64,000 nt of DNA. It comes from Phragmites australis. Its lineage: Eukaryota; Streptophyta; Magnoliopsida; Poales; Poaceae. This document shows, piece by piece, positions 33,948 to 46,252 of the stretch (within the stretch, counting starts at the first letter, position 1; each line of letters begins with the position of its first letter). The translations under genes and the position numbers were made by a program. The stretch lies in contig NC_084928.1 in the NCBI RefSeq assembly GCF_958298935.1, positions 19,437,501 to 19,501,500 of the forward strand, written 5' to 3'. The notes beneath the pieces were generated by a model, which had not been told where the DNA came from, did not search any database, and saw only the letters and a list, made by a program, of their open reading frames with translations.

Positions 33948-34920
33948 ACTAGCTACCCCAGTCAATAAGGATTGAATGAACTTGGTGGTCGACTTATCAA
34001 TTGAGAACATCATCCATGCCGAGAACTCTCATCTAGCGCTAGCCGGAGGCAACGCTAATCGAGGAAGACCAGACAATCCCCTATCATTAGATGGATCAGA
34101 CTCAGAGAGGTGCAACCCCAGGAACATAGCTTCCTAGGATGACAATCGGGTGAGCAACCTTCGCCGGACCTCACCAGTCAAAGATCATCCAATCAATGAC
34201 TTGTGTGAGGACATCAACGACCAATGAAGGTGCCCAAGGGCTTTTGAAACGGCTTCGTCACCCCTCATTGATCTAATTATGGAACATACCGACATCGATC
34301 AAATCGGCACCAATCTTTGTGTCGAGGAACAGGTAGGCTATGCTAGCCTAAAACAAATCACCCAGGAAACCATGCTAATAGGAGATCATAGATCATCACC
34401 ACTCAACATGTAGTGCAATGGAAGAAGAGTTGGAATAGGCTGACCCAATGTCGTGCGCGTCACAAACTCCTTGAACAGCTTCTTGATCATATCTTTGACT
34501 AGCCCTGCGCAGGTGGTCACGCTTGACCAACTCTGAGCAGGTGGTCGTGCTCCTCAACTAGTTCCTCGACTAGCTCTCGATCAGGACTATCATGGCCTTC
34601 ACTCAGTTTTGAGTGGTTGTGTCGTGCTATCCGACCAGATCTGAGTGGTCACATTGTGCTCCACGACTAGACGAGCAGGTCTGTCGACCAGTGCATCACA
34701 GCCTGTGGCCAGTCCCGAACACAACACGATCAACTTGCTAAGAAGATCTGCGCCACAATAGCAGCAACACCCCTACAGTATCCACACATACCAGGTAGAA
34801 ATGTCGAGAACTAATGTGCTAGCACATCGTGCGCGGCTAGGGTTTTGGGAGATCATGTGGAAAGTTGCGGCTAGGGTTTTTGAGTTGCTCAACCTTACCA
34901 CGCCCCACCCCACACCTCTC
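33948..34920 (-). repeat. R/U5 side of the copia LTR with degenerate internal repeats
   Basis: This non-coding stretch belongs to the copia LTR. Between 34490 and 34700 a loose repeat alternates GACTAG/GACCAG, TGAGTGGTC/TGAGCAGGTGGTC and GTGCTCC elements several times. No gene is seen. Confidence 0.45.
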
Positions 34921-34929
34921 CTTATATAG
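34921..34929 (-). promoter_or_regulatory. TATA box of the Angela-like copia LTR
   Basis: The minus strand reads CTATATAAG followed by GAGAGGTGTGGGG and, further on, AAACCCTAGCCGC leader-like text. The position, about 0.93 kb into the LTR, fits a retroelement promoter. Confidence 0.55.
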
Positions 34930-35854
34930 AGCTCGCTAATGGGCTCCTACATTGGAATCCCTTTAAGACTCTGACACCTCATGGATCACAATCCAATCAA
35001 ACCCTATATGAATCCAATTCGCATGTTTTGTTCTAACCCATTAAGTGTGTGACCCGTTAGGTTCATGTACAAACAGCTACGACTCAGAAACCCTTTCCAA
35101 ACCAAAATCAATAGTGGTCCCTACCAAGACATTTGACTCCCGAGTATACACAAAAGATCATATCAATTGAACCTTGATATACACATGCACCGATCGCTTC
35201 GCCTCACGATACCAGTCAAGCTCAAGGCGAGATGCGTGCCACCCTTATGATAGCTCGACCATTCACTCGATCAAGTAGTGGATTCATCATGATTAACTCT
35301 TTAATCATATTAGCATGACGATGCACTTTCTCAATCCAACTACCTCGAGGGGCCCAGAAATATCTCTCCTGTTATCAAGGAAAGGCAAATTCTATCTTTA
35401 TCGCTCACACCCCACAACATGTTTCATGATAAATCCCAGTTACGGAATAGCGTTTGGCAGCCCTAAAGTATGTCACTACACATTCTAAGAATCAATGACG
35501 ATCTCAGATCTAAGGATCCTGTAGGTACACCATTTGAGATAACAATCGATGGCACATCATAATAACAATTCCATCAGTATCTCATGGTGGGCCTATCTAA
35601 TATTATGTTCTCCAAGATAAATGTCCACATTATTGATCTAGTATCTCTATACCTATGATCCATGAAACATGATCATCAATCAATACATGTGCTGATCTTA
35701 TGTATCATCACAATGATATGCGACTAGTGATCGACTAAGAATAACATTATGATATAAACAAAGAGTTTCATGAACAAGTCATATACATGCCAATCAAAGT
35801 AAACGATAGTCATTATTGGAATAACACATTATTCAGAAGTTCATGAACATATCA

Positions 35855-37900
35855 CCTTCAAAATTTGTTCGGGTAGTGCCATGTCCTTGGGAATGACTTG
35901 ATCAAGAAGAAACTTGTGGATTGTATCCATCCACAAATCCTTCGAGCAGAGCTATGAGTTCCCCCACGACTCTTTTTGGAGCATCAATTCCTAGTGAGCA
36001 CCTGAGTTGGTTATTGGTCTCGTGGACCACCACACCTTTCATCCATGTCATCTATAGATTTCACAGCTGGCTTCAAGGGTCTTTCTTTAAATATCCCAGA
36101 TTATCCTAGAGATCATGAGGAGGCTAGTTGGGTAAGACTATCGATGAGATAATTATCCTTTCTAGGGATCTATCTGACCTCGAGTCTGATGAGTTTCTTT
36201 TCCAGCTTCCTCACCACCGTAAGGTAATCTTTCATGATCTTATCCAAGGTTTGGTACTCCTTGGTAACTTGATTCATCACCAACTATGAGTTTGCTTCCA
36301 CGAGAAGGTGGTGGATACCAAGTGTAGAAGCTACTTGAAGACCAGCGAGAAGACCCTCATACTCGGCTACGTTATTTATTGCCGGGAAGTCTAGTTGCAT
36401 GGCATATTGTAGTCTTTCTCCTATAGGAGAGATGAGTATTATCCCATCCCCCAAGCCTTGGAATGTCAGTGAGCCATCGAAGAAGAGAGTTGATACATCG
36501 GATATGTCGCTATGGTAGTCCTGGGGTTGATTCGAGTTTTATCCACTCCGCGACAAATTCAGTGAGTACTTGTGACTTGATCACGATGTGAGGGACAAAG
36601 AGAGCGTTGAATTCCCTGAGCTCAATAGCCCACTTGGTGATTCATCCAATGGTGGGGGATCTCTCTGAGTGGGAAGATTGATGGTATTGTAATCTTGTAA
36701 GCCTGAAAATAGTGCCTTAGCTTGTGAGAGACGTTCAATACCGTATATCACAGCTTATGTACTTGCGAGTAGCGGTTCTTAGGACCATGGAGTACTTTGC
36801 AAATATAGTATGCCGGTCTCTGGCTCTTCTCTCACTTATCAGGCACTTCTCGTTCCACCACCAATACTCCACTCATGGCATGTGGTCCAACTGCTATGTA
36901 GAGCAAGAGTTCCTCTTCTGGGTTAGGAGCGACTAGCACAGGAGGAAGAGAGATACCTTTTAAGATTCTGGAATGCCTCTTAATCCTCTTTAGACCATTC
37001 AAACTTGTTGTGATGATGTAGTAACTTGAAAAAAGCAAGCCCTCAGTCTCCGAGTCAGGATATGAACTTCATGTACTGACTTGGGGATGCGTTTCTTTGA
37101 TGGCCTTGATCTCATCGGGATTGACCTCTATTCCCCATTACAATACCAGGTACCTGAGTAGCTTCCCTATGTTGACTCCTAATGTGCACTTCTCTGGATT
37201 TATCATAACTCAGTGCTTGTGTAGATTGTTGAAGGTCTCTTGTAAGTCAGAGATAAGATCTTCCTTCCTTTCAGCTTGATGAAAAGGTCATCGACATAGG
37301 CTTCGATGTTTCGGCCAATTTGGTCATGAATAGTTATTTGCATACCACACTAATATGTAGCGCTAGTGCTTTTTAATCTAAAGACATCTTTACATAACAA
37401 AATACCCTGAAAGGGGTTATATAGAAGGTTTTCTCCTCATCCTTAGGACACATACTAATCTGGTGATAACCAGTGTAGGCATCAAGAAGGCTTAGATAGT
37501 CACACCCAGAGGTAAAGTCAACTATCTAATCTTTCGAGGTAGAGGGAAGGCACCCTTTCGGCGGGCTTTGTTGAGGTCGGTGAAGTGTACGCACATGCGC
37601 CATTTGCCATTTGACTTTTTAACCATGATGGGATTAGCAAGACACTAGGGATGCTCCAATTCTCTGATGAATCCTGCCTTCAAGAGACTCTCAATCAACT
37701 ACTTAATTGCTTCCTTCCAATCAGGTGCAAACCTTCAAAGCTTCTCCTTGACGTGCTTGGCATTAGGACGGACAACTAGCTTGTGCTCAATTATCTCCCT
37801 AAGCATATTGGGCATGTCAAACGATTGCCATGCAAACACGTTGGCATTTGCCCAGAGGAAGGTGATGAGCTTGAGTTTCTATTTCTGATTTAGGTTGGAG
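35855..37900 (-). pseudogene. Tat RT and RNase H remnants
   Basis: Recognisable minus-strand blocks: KWRMCVHFTDLNKAR near 37600-37560; TSGCDYLSLLDAYTGYHQIS near 37520-37455, after an in-frame TAG; the RT active site IEAYVDDLFIK near 37300-37270; an RNase H start with VAPNPEEELLLYIA (37038-36832). Further on are KSQVLTEFVAEW near 36580 and LLAGLQVASTLGIHHLLVEANS near 36350-36290. The YVDD box is intact, but no single frame spans more than one block. Confidence 0.75.
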
Positions 37901-38319
37901 CTGACTTGGATAGTCTTGGATGACTCTACTGGGTTCATAAGAACGGTCTTGATGTCACCATGAGACTTTATAGCCACTTTGGGCCTCGATTTTTTGGTCT
38001 CCTTGTCAGGTTGGTGCTGTACTGCCATGTTGAGGCTCCACTTGTTGCAGCGTAAACCTATCTTGGTGCAGCCCCGAATAGTGATGACTCGCTCAGGCCC
38101 TGGAATCTTCATGCACTAGTAAGCGTAGTGCACGACAACCATGAATTTGGCTAGGTTTGGTTGCCCTAAGATGGCATTGTATGTCATCTCAAAATCAATC
38201 ATGTCGAATAGAATTCTCCATTCAGAAGTTGTCGAGCTTCCCGAAGGTCATGCGGAGCATTATCTGGCCGATAGGAATAGCAGAGTATCTGGGTACTACA
38301 CAGTGGAAGGATTGAGTAA

Positions 38320-38963
38320 CTAGCTTGATGGCAAATTAAGAGATTTACATCGCATGAAAAGGATGTTGAGGGAACTTTCTCTGTCGATTAGCACTTGGGT
38401 AAATTTACAGTTGTTGATCATGGGTTTGACTACTATTGGGAAGTATCCAAGCCATACAAAATTCTTTGGACAATCGCCTTGGTCGAATGAACTCTTGACA
38501 TTTGACCACTTGACAGCTTGGTAATTTTGGGGGACAGCTGCCAGTACTTCTTGAGCCACCGTCTTGTGCTACCTTTTAGATTCGTAGGAAGTCAAGCCAC
38601 AGAACATGTGGTGATGGCCATGTCCTATTCCTTGTTAGACATCTGGTATGAGTCATCGCTGGAGCTGGAGTCCCTACTCTGGGTCACGACCTGAGTCACC
38701 TTCCCCTTAATCTTTGTTGGCCTCAGCCTTGACCTGCTTTTGGAAGACACGACACTGCTAGAGGTTGTGGCCGTCAGTTTGGTGGAAGTCACACCAGAGC
38801 TTGTCGGAGCATTCGCTAGTCCCGATTGATTTCCCTTGCCTTGGGATGATCCGGGATGCTTGTCGGGACGTGTATCGGGAAAACCTGCCAAAACTTTATC
38901 AGTTTTAGTTTTCTTACATTTGCCTCCCTTCGAGTTGTTCTTTTTGTGCTTGCCTCTCGACAA
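38320..38963 (-). pseudogene. Tat gag C-terminus and aspartic protease
   Basis: 38963-38625 encodes a Lys/Ser/Thr-rich tail of gag. 38559-38320 encodes a protease-like segment, FPIVVKPMINNCKFTQVLID then SSLNILF. The active site reads LIDRESSLNILF where Tat elements have D-G-G-S-x-L-N, so the catalytic triad is damaged. About 60 bases with a frame change separate the two. Confidence 0.6.
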
Positions 38964-40554
38964 GTCATTATCTATTTCGGGTTGAGGGCGTTGGATGCCC
39001 TAGTCCATTTCGTTGATGAACAGGAGAGCCTCCTTAGCATTGCTAGTCTTGTCGACTATCTTCATTAGTTCTTGGACCATGGTCTGGGTGTTACTAAAGC
39101 GTTAGACGAACTTGCGCAGGGTTTCCTTCTCCATGAGGACCACATAAAAAATGTCATTTTTCTTGCCGAGATGAACATGCGTTCCTTAGAAGTTAGCCCA
39201 GAACAAGTCATAAAGCTACTCCCATGAATCTATGATCCTTGGTAGTAGGTTGGTTAGCCCGATCCTAGCCGACCTTCAGGAGCTATAGGGAGGTAGTTGA
39301 CCAACCTTGCCATCCCCTAGCTGCTTGGATAGTCATAGTATAGATTTGGAGGAATTTAGTAGGATTGGTAGTCCTATTGTACTTCTCAATTGACCGGGTC
39401 AAAATTGAGCCAGCTAATCAACCCTTCGGAGATCCGAGGAGAAGGACCGGCATCCATTGATGGCACCCTTAGTGATTTAGGTAGCCATGGTTGCCCTGCC
39501 TATAGGGGTAGGAGACCTGTTGCGACTTCTACTCGAATTACTGTGGCGCCACAATGATCTCCGGTTCTATTGTCGAGGAGAGGCCGACTATACCTTAGGA
39601 GTCCTTGAACGTCTTCTCTTGTTGATTACTTATAGGATGGTTTCTGACCGGCAAGGTCTCACGACAACGATGTGCTCGATCTTTCTACAGGCCTATTTTA
39701 TTTGGGGGATTACGTCTTTCCGAGTCTAACTCACTATGAGAAGGAATGGCATGAGACTTTCCCCGGGTAGAGCTGTTAACGACCTCTACTTGATGAGAGG
39801 ACTCAGCCTGTGCCTGAGCTTGCTGGGCAAGATCATTTATCATGTTGAGCCAGCCCTTGCACCTAGGAGTAGATATATCTATAGTGGGAGGCTATTGGAG
39901 AGCATCTTGTAGGCTTAAGAGCCTTTGAGCTGCCCCAAATCTGAAATGTCAGACACCTTGCTGATGGTGCAGAGTTATAGGATCCACGCTCCCCGTAGGG
40001 TTCTGGATCTAGTCGCAATATGTGGTCATCTGTGGGGGTTGATTATTCTTCCCCCAACCAAATCAATGAGATCTCGTGAATTCCCCGAGTTATCATCCGA
40101 ATTAGATGTAGTGGCACTTCCATCCCCAATGGTGAAGACTTCTATGAGGTATGCTCTACTAGAGGAGGAGTCCACATCCATCATGAACTTGTCATCAGAG
40201 GATGCCTCTCGATAGGTTCTTCTACAATCTATGTTGTCGGAAGCCATGTGGTAAGATCCTAACTTGCGGCAAGCATCGCTCATGTGATCATCTTGGTCAT
40301 CAAGCGGTTCGAGCTCAATGCTATAGTCTCTGACAAACTGATTCATAAAATGACTTACCTCATTGCTGGACTCATCACTTGGAAGATCGTCTCCTAGATC
40401 CACCTAATCAATCATCGATCCTTGTCGGGTGAGAGGGCAAAGTTGTCTTAGAACCCCTCGTATAAGAAATTAATTCTTAGTAGACTTGGGTGGAGTCGAC
40501 GACATGTTGTATGGTGAAGATTCAATATCATTGGTCATGATCCCACGGATGGCG
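38964..40554 (-). pseudogene. Tat gag N-terminal region, poorly preserved
   Basis: 40403-40026 is an acidic minus-strand frame (125 aa) rich in D, S and E, and 39300-39000 contains gag-like helices. I cannot align these with a named domain. Their place upstream of protease and RT in the same orientation supports gag or the leader ORF of the element. Confidence 0.4.
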
Positions 40555-42041
40555 TGTAACAGCCCAATTTCTCAAAATCAATAAAAATAAAAACTTTTTC
40601 AAAAGAAATTAAAACGAGCTTTGCAAAATTAAATAAAACCCTAAGTGTGTATATATGCTTTATACATGTATATACATATATGTAAATATGTGTGTTATGT
40701 GTATAAATACATATATACATTGAGGGCTATTTTTTCCTAGAAATAATAGTTATAGATATATATGTTTGTATATTTGGTTGCTAGTTTGATTGCTTAATTT
40801 TATGTGAGCTAATGTAGGTATATGTATATAGTATATAAACTATATATATGTGTGTATATACATGTGAGAAAATAGAAAAGAAATTAGAAAAAAAGCTTCT
40901 AAATGAAAGGCCAAAGCCCATCTCCCCTCTCCTCTTTTCTCTCTGTTCAGCCCGGCCTAGCTAAACCCCCCTAGCCCACTCGGTCATCCCTAAACTCCAG
41001 CCTCAGCTCTCTCCTCGTTCTCTCACACCACCGTGCCATGCAACAGTAGAAGACCGAGCCGGCCATGGGCCAAAAGGAAAGTCCCATGCACAAGCGATGG
41101 AGGAGGACATCTAGGAGCTTACTAGCTCACAGTTGAGCAAGAACCCCAGTCGAGTATGCCCTATCTCTTGCGGATTCAATTTCAAATCGGACTATGAGTT
41201 AATGTCGCCGTTATTCAAATCGAAGCCAAGCCACGCTCAAACTCTATCTCTTCTTGGTATAAATAGCACCCTAGACCCCTCCCCTAGATCATCCCAGAGC
41301 AAGCCTTCGGTCTAGAGCCCTAAGTCATCGAGAGAAGCAAGTTCGCCACCACGTCGGTGAAGAAAGCCACTGCCGTCGATCTCAAGCACCAAAACCTAAT
41401 TGCCGCCTCCAAGGAGTTCTCAAGCATTGCAGGAGCACGAAGGAGCTTCACGAAGTAATCTCGACCACCAAACGTCACCTAGAACGCATCTCCGACGAGC
41501 TCTGAAGAAGTTTTGCCGCCGTGTGCCATCGCCAGCCTCTTTGGAGCTTCACCGACATCGACCACTAGAGTTCCTCGAGCTGCATCGATCCTTTTCTACC
41601 GCTCGCTGGAGTAGTTGGATCACCGGAGCACCTCGCTGGTGAGATTTTGGGCGTGCGCTGCCATAAGATAGTTGCCACTATCTCTGATCTGCCGGAGCCA
41701 AAAGCTATCACGTGTTCACCCTTTCTATCTCCCACAATACATATGCTGCTCACTGGAGGACTTTCAATATTTCCAAGATGACAACCTGGTGTTCTAGGAT
41801 TGTGTCTTCTGGTTAGTGCCTGTGGAGTGCTTGATCGCCGATGCTTTCGTCTCGCTGCTGTCGTTTAGTCTGTTGTCATTTAGCTAATAGAGTTGTTTAG
41901 GTGAAGTCTTTAATGTAAAAGTTTAACGTTTGTAAGTTAAAGTATTTTTTTGTTACTTCTCCTATGATGTCTTATGTGTGATGAACTTCCTGGGCACACA
42001 TAAGCCATACTTGGTTTTGTTCGTTAAAACCAGGTGTGACA
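40555..42041 (+). mobile_element. Solo-LTR-like element, 1,487 bp
   Basis: It begins TGTAACAGCCCAATTTC, a common start of grass gypsy LTRs, and ends AAAACCAGGTGTGACA. A GC-rich middle (41000-41750) gives motif-free frames, and an AT microsatellite-like part lies at 40640-40870. The flanking 5 bp do not match (TGGCG versus TAGTT), so either the target duplication has decayed or the right edge is a recombination junction. Another reading is that it is one half of the LTR whose other half ends at 52364. Confidence 0.6.
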
Positions 42042-42262
42042 TAGTTAAATAGGACTTGTAAGAAAATATCATCATCCAAGACATCATGAATAGAGTTCAA
42101 GTCATAATTATAATAGATGACATCTTTAAGAATAACCCACTCATAACCACATAACTTCTACAATTGGTAAGATTACTCAAACATTTGCATACAATTCATC
42201 ACAACCAAATTGTATATGGAAGATTACTGCAATGCAATATGACGCATATGGAAGTAATTCTT
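42042..42262. other. No feature recognised, AT-rich
   Basis: This short AT-rich stretch lies between the LTR end at 42041 and the point where similarity to the Tekay LTR begins. Confidence 0.3.
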
Positions 42263-42863
42263 TGTGAAGAAACTCACATATTTGCTATGCAACATAAGAT
42301 TGGAAACAATTTTAGAAATTAGTCCATGTTAAATGAGGAATATTAGTGATTTTTTTCCAAATTTTTGGGAATGATTTTAAAGACATAAAAATTACCACAA
42401 GTTATAAAAGCTTGCATCTTTGGATAATTTTAATTGGAAATTTACTCAGGCTATTGGGGTCAAATAAGTTAAAATGGATTGCACATGAATTATAGTTTCA
42501 CACAAAATTTATCTCATGAATTTTGGACCACAGGAAGACCTACAAATGAATTAGAAAAGTGGTAGAGATATTTTCTTCGATCTGTTACTGTTCATCACCT
42601 ATCCCTCCCTCTATGCACTCTCTATCTGCCACTGCATTTGTTGACTCAGGCAGCCGGCCGCGTCGCCAGACAAGCCGAGCATGGCACTGAGGCTTCCAGG
42701 GCCTTCAACCGCGGCCCTTATCCCCTCCCTATGGACGCTCATCTCTCTCTGTTCACTCCCACTTTATCTCTCGCTCAGCCGACCGTCCAAACAGAGCTAA
42801 GAGCACAGCAACCCGCACATCATCGGCAAAACCTCACGCCACTGTGCAAATCCATCATGCTCG
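42263..42863 (+). repeat. Fragment of the Tekay 5' LTR
   Basis: This fragment aligns closely with 46930-47530 in the 3' LTR, from CTTTGTGAAGAAACT to CAAATCCATC. It lacks the first 130 bp of the LTR and all text after about base 730. The deletion junction lies at about 42863. Confidence 0.85.
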
Positions 42864-42891
42864 AGTGCGTCATGTCACCAAGCATTGCTGA

Positions 42892-43700
42892 GTGCGTCAC
42901 GTCACCAACGAAGGGGTTCAGGAGGACGACACCATGCTCGTCGATACGCTACTTGTGAGTTCTCATCCCGCAATTGTTCTTTTCGATTCTAGTGAATCCC
43001 ATTCATTCATCAAGGAGAGTTGTGCTTTGAGACACAATATAGTTATCGAGACTCTACCTTCTGCCTACCATATCGATGCACCTGGGACTAAGTTAATAAC
43101 CAATCAGGTTGTTCCTAAGGCCAAGATTCTCATTGAGGGAATTTAGTTTTCTACAAATTTGATCTCGCTGGATACTAGAGGAATGGACATAATTTTAGGA
43201 ATGAATTGGTTAGCCCAATATAGTGCTTGACTCGATTGTGCAAGAGAGTCATTTCTCTCAAGAGTCCAAGGGGTGAACAGGTTTCTCTTCACCTTGGAGA
43301 GGGAGGTCTCCACCTATATGCTCTAAAGGTTGCCACAACCACTGATCTCCTGAATATTCCTGTGGTTTGTGAATTTCCTGATGTCTTCCCAGAAGAATTG
43401 CCAGGAATGCCACCTGATAGAGCAATAGAATTCTATATTTATCTTGTGCCCAGAACGGCCCCAATTTCGAAGAGGTCATATAAGATACCGCCAAACGAGT
43501 TAGCAGAACTGAAGAAGCAAATTCAGGAGTTGCATGCAAAGGGCTTCATTCGTCCAAGCTCCTCACCTTGGGGATGCTCGACGCTCTTTGTCAAGAAGAA
43601 GGATGGCACTCTACGGATGTGTGTTGATTACCATCCTCTAAATGAGGTCACTATCAAGAATAAGTATCCGCTTTCCAGGATCGATATTCTATTCGATTAG
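42892..43700 (+). pseudogene. Tekay protease and RT N-terminus
   Basis: The first frame (to 43146) carries a protease with VLFDSSESHSFI; related elements have D-S-G-A-S-H-S-F, so the catalytic Gly is lost. After an in-frame TAG (43144-43146) and a frame change, RT begins with [16 protein letters not shown] and [12 protein letters not shown]. It continues to SRIDILFD, where a TAG at 43698-43700 replaces the Gln of FDQLTGA. The same frame then continues in the next piece. Confidence 0.8.
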
Positions 43701-44829
43701 TTGACCGGTGCTCGAGTTTTCTCTAAGATTGACTTGAGATTGGGCTACCACCAAATCAAGGTCCGACTGGAGGATATTCCAAAGATAGCTTTCTCTAGCC
43801 GTTACAGTCTTTATGAGTTCACTCTCATGTCCTTCGGCTTGAGTAATGCACCGACGTTCTTCATGTACTTGATAAACACAGTCTTCATGGACGAACTTAA
43901 TAAGTTCATCGTAGTTTTTATTGATGACATTCTTATCTACTCCAAGACTGAAGAGGAACATTCCGAGCACCTCTGTGTCGTTCTTGGCCAACTTCGAGAT
44001 CACCAACTATATGCCCAAGTTCAGTAAATGTGAGTTCTGGTTCAAGGAGGTTGCCTTTTTAGGGCATGTTCTATCTAAGAATGGTGGTGATGTTGACCCG
44101 AGAAAGGTGCAAGATGTACTCAGTTGGGTTCAACCTAAGAATGCCACCGACATCCAAAGTTTTCTCGGACTCACAGGCTATTATCATTGGTTCATAGAGA
44201 ATTTCTCCAAGATTGCCAAGCCCATGACTAAGCTGTTGAAGCAAGGCAGCGTGTTCAAGTGGTCTAGTGAATATGAGTTAGCTTTCCAAACCTTGAAGAA
44301 ACTGCTCACGACCGCTCCCGTTCTCGCTCAGCCAGAAGTGGATAAGGGTTTCGACATCTATTGCGATGCTTCCCTCATAGGCCTCGGATGTGTCCTCATG
44401 CAAGAGGGCCGAGTTGTTGCTTATGCCTCACGTCAGTTGAAGTGCCATGAGGAGAACTACCCAACCCATGATTTGGAGCTCGCAGCAGTTGTCCATGCCT
44501 TGAAGATCTGGCACCATTATCTATTGGGAAATCTTTGTCGTATCTATACGGATCACAAAAGTCTCAAGTACATTTTTACTCATGCCGATCTTAATATGAG
44601 GCAGAGAAGATGGCTCGAGCTGATCAAGGATTATGAGCTGGAAGTACATTATCATCCCGAAAAAGCAAATGTGGTCGCCGATGCCTTAAGCCGAAAGGCT
44701 CATTGTCATTGTCCTATTGTCTCACCCAAGGATTCCACCCTCTGTGATGATTTCCAAAGACTTGGACTTGAGATGGTTTCGGAGGGTTACCTTTCCAACT
44801 TGGAGGTGAAATCTGTTCTCATGGACTGA
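43701..44829 (+). pseudogene. Tekay RT core and RNase H
   Basis: 43701-44027 holds the RT palm with [16 protein letters not shown] and the active site [11 protein letters not shown] one-base shift near 44015 moves the reading to the frame open to 44829. That frame carries the RT thumb ([16 protein letters not shown]), the connection and RNase H ([47 protein letters not shown] and the DALSRKAHC end). The frame closes with TGA after LMD, where a Trp codon is likely in the parent. Confidence 0.85.
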
Positions 44830-46016
44830 ATTAAGGAAGCTCAGAAGAAGGACAAGGGCATGGAAAGGATTCGTGAAAAGATCAAGGAGGGGCAAGCCAA
44901 GTGTTTTACCCTGGATGATGAGGGTGTCTTGTGGTTTGAGAAGAGATTAGTGGTCCCTAAAGTTCTGGAGTTGAGAAAGAAGATCCTAGAAGAAGCTCAT
45001 GATTCCTTGCTATCCATTCACCAGGGAGTTCTAAGATGTACCAGGATCTCAAGCTTGGATTTTGGTGGACTCGCATGAAGTGAGAGATCGCTCGATATGT
45101 AGCTGAGTGTGACGTAGTCTGCCGAAGAGTGAAGGTCGAGCATCTTAAGCCACCGAGTACACTTCAGCCCTTGCCCATTCCATCCTGGAAGTGGGAGGAG
45201 ATTGGCATGGATTTCATTACCGGGTTGCCGAAGACCTCTCATGGGTATGACTCAATTTTGGTCATTGTGGATAGGTTGATGAAGTCCGCTCATTTCTTTC
45301 CCACCAAGACCACCTTTTTAGTCAAGCAGTATGCAGAGCTGTACCTCACTCGAATTGTTTGCCTCCAAGGGATTTCGAAGAAAATCACTTCTAATCGACA
45401 CACTCAATTCACTTCCCATTTCTGGACTAGCCTTTATGAAGCTATGGGAACTAAGCTCTTCCATAGTACTGCATATCATCCTCAGACTGACGGTCAAACT
45501 GAGAGGCTGAATCAAATCTTAGAAGATATGTTGAGGGCTTGTGTCCTCACATATGGGAATAAGTAGGAAATATGCTTGCCATTTGTGGAGTTCTCCTACA
45601 ACAACAGTTACTAAGCGAGCATTGAGATTTCACCGTTTGAAGCTTTGTATGGCCGATAATGCCGAACACTGTTGAATTGATCCGAATCCGGCGACAGGGC
45701 TTTTCTCGGCCCAGATTTGGTCAAGGAGGTAGAGAAACATGTTCTGACAATTCGCAAGAGTCTCCTCACGGCTCAGTCCTGACAAAAGAACTATGCAGAT
45801 CGCTACAGATGAGATCTTGTGTTTGAGATTGGGGATTTCGTCTATCTTAAGCTATCGCCTCTCAAAGGGGTTCGACGCTTTCAAGTTAGAGGGAATCTAG
45901 CACCTCACTATGTTGGTCCATTTCAAATCGTTGCTCGGCGTGGCGAGGTGGCCTATCAGTTGGACTTGCCTCCGTCCCTCTCCGTCGTGCACAACGTCTT
46001 CCATGTCTCTAAATAA
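44830..46016 (+). pseudogene. Tekay integrase
   Basis: The linker (44860-45060) leads into the zinc-finger region, which is broken by a frameshift and a stop around 45040-45090. The core runs from 45129: KWEEIGMDFITGLPK with the first Asp, then ISKKITSNRHTQFTS, where the second catalytic position (SDRD in relatives) reads SNRH. It continues with YHPQTDGQTERLNQILEDML, including the final Glu. A TAG ends the frame at 45564-45566. The C-terminal part (45819-46016) holds the GPF/Y-type block VGPFQIVARRGEVAYQLDLP and ends HNVFHVS. Confidence 0.8.
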
Positions 46017-46107
46017 AGAAATGCCTTCGAGTCTCAACCGAAGTCATTGAAGTTGAAAACCAAGAATTGTAGCTGGATCTCTCCTATTGCGAACATCTGA
46101 TTCATAT

Positions 46108-46252
46108 TCTTGAGGAAGCCGAACAGAAGACGTGGTGCAAGTCAATTATGTTTCTCAAGGTTCAGTGGAGTAATCACTCTGAAGGCGAAGCGATGTGGGA
46201 ATGTGAGGATCGGCTTCGTGCCAATTATCCTGAGTTTTGCTCCAAATTGTGA
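46108..46252 (+). pseudogene. Tekay chromodomain
   Basis: In a different frame from the integrase end, the plus strand encodes ILEEAEQKTW, a FLKVQWSNHSEGEAMWECED block and LRANYPEF, then a TGA at 46250-46252. The W-x-x-H pattern and the terminal helix match the C-terminal chromodomain of Tekay-type integrases, which guides insertion to heterochromatin. Confidence 0.7.

Larger units (their letters stand above)
28098..35854 (-). mobile_element. Angela/BARE-like Ty1/copia element, decayed, with split 3' LTR
   Basis: In minus-strand order: 5' LTR (about 33293-35854), primer site near 33276-33288, gag, protease, integrase, RT, RNase H, polypurine tract and the beginning of the 3' LTR (28776 down to 28098). 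There the CRM element interrupts it. The two LTR pieces (28098-28776 and about 35235-35854) share long stretches, for example the CTCGAGG / GGGCCC region and CAATCAATACATGTGCT. The LTR start TGATATGCCCTATAGGC and the GGAGAGATATTTCTGGGCCCC block recall BARE-1/Angela LTRs. The lineage call is from memory. Pol is broken by at least five frame changes. Confidence 0.7.
35855..40554 (-). mobile_element. Decayed Tat-lineage Ty3/gypsy element (gag to RNase H)
   Basis: On the minus strand, gag-like text at 40403 to about 38600 is followed by protease (38559-38320), RT (about 37900-37250) and RNase H (about 37040-36350). The piece ends near 35855, where the copia LTR interrupts it. The integrase half would lie beyond the nested copia and CRM elements and is not found in the window. 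The FTDLNKA text in RT and the EYEGLLAGL-type second RNase H are typical of the Tat lineage. Many frame changes are needed, so the element is old. Confidence 0.7.

Noticed and set aside
41400..41753. Ser/Leu/His-rich frames resembling a small plant protein
   Set aside because: They lie within LTR-like sequence 40555-42041 and match no family.
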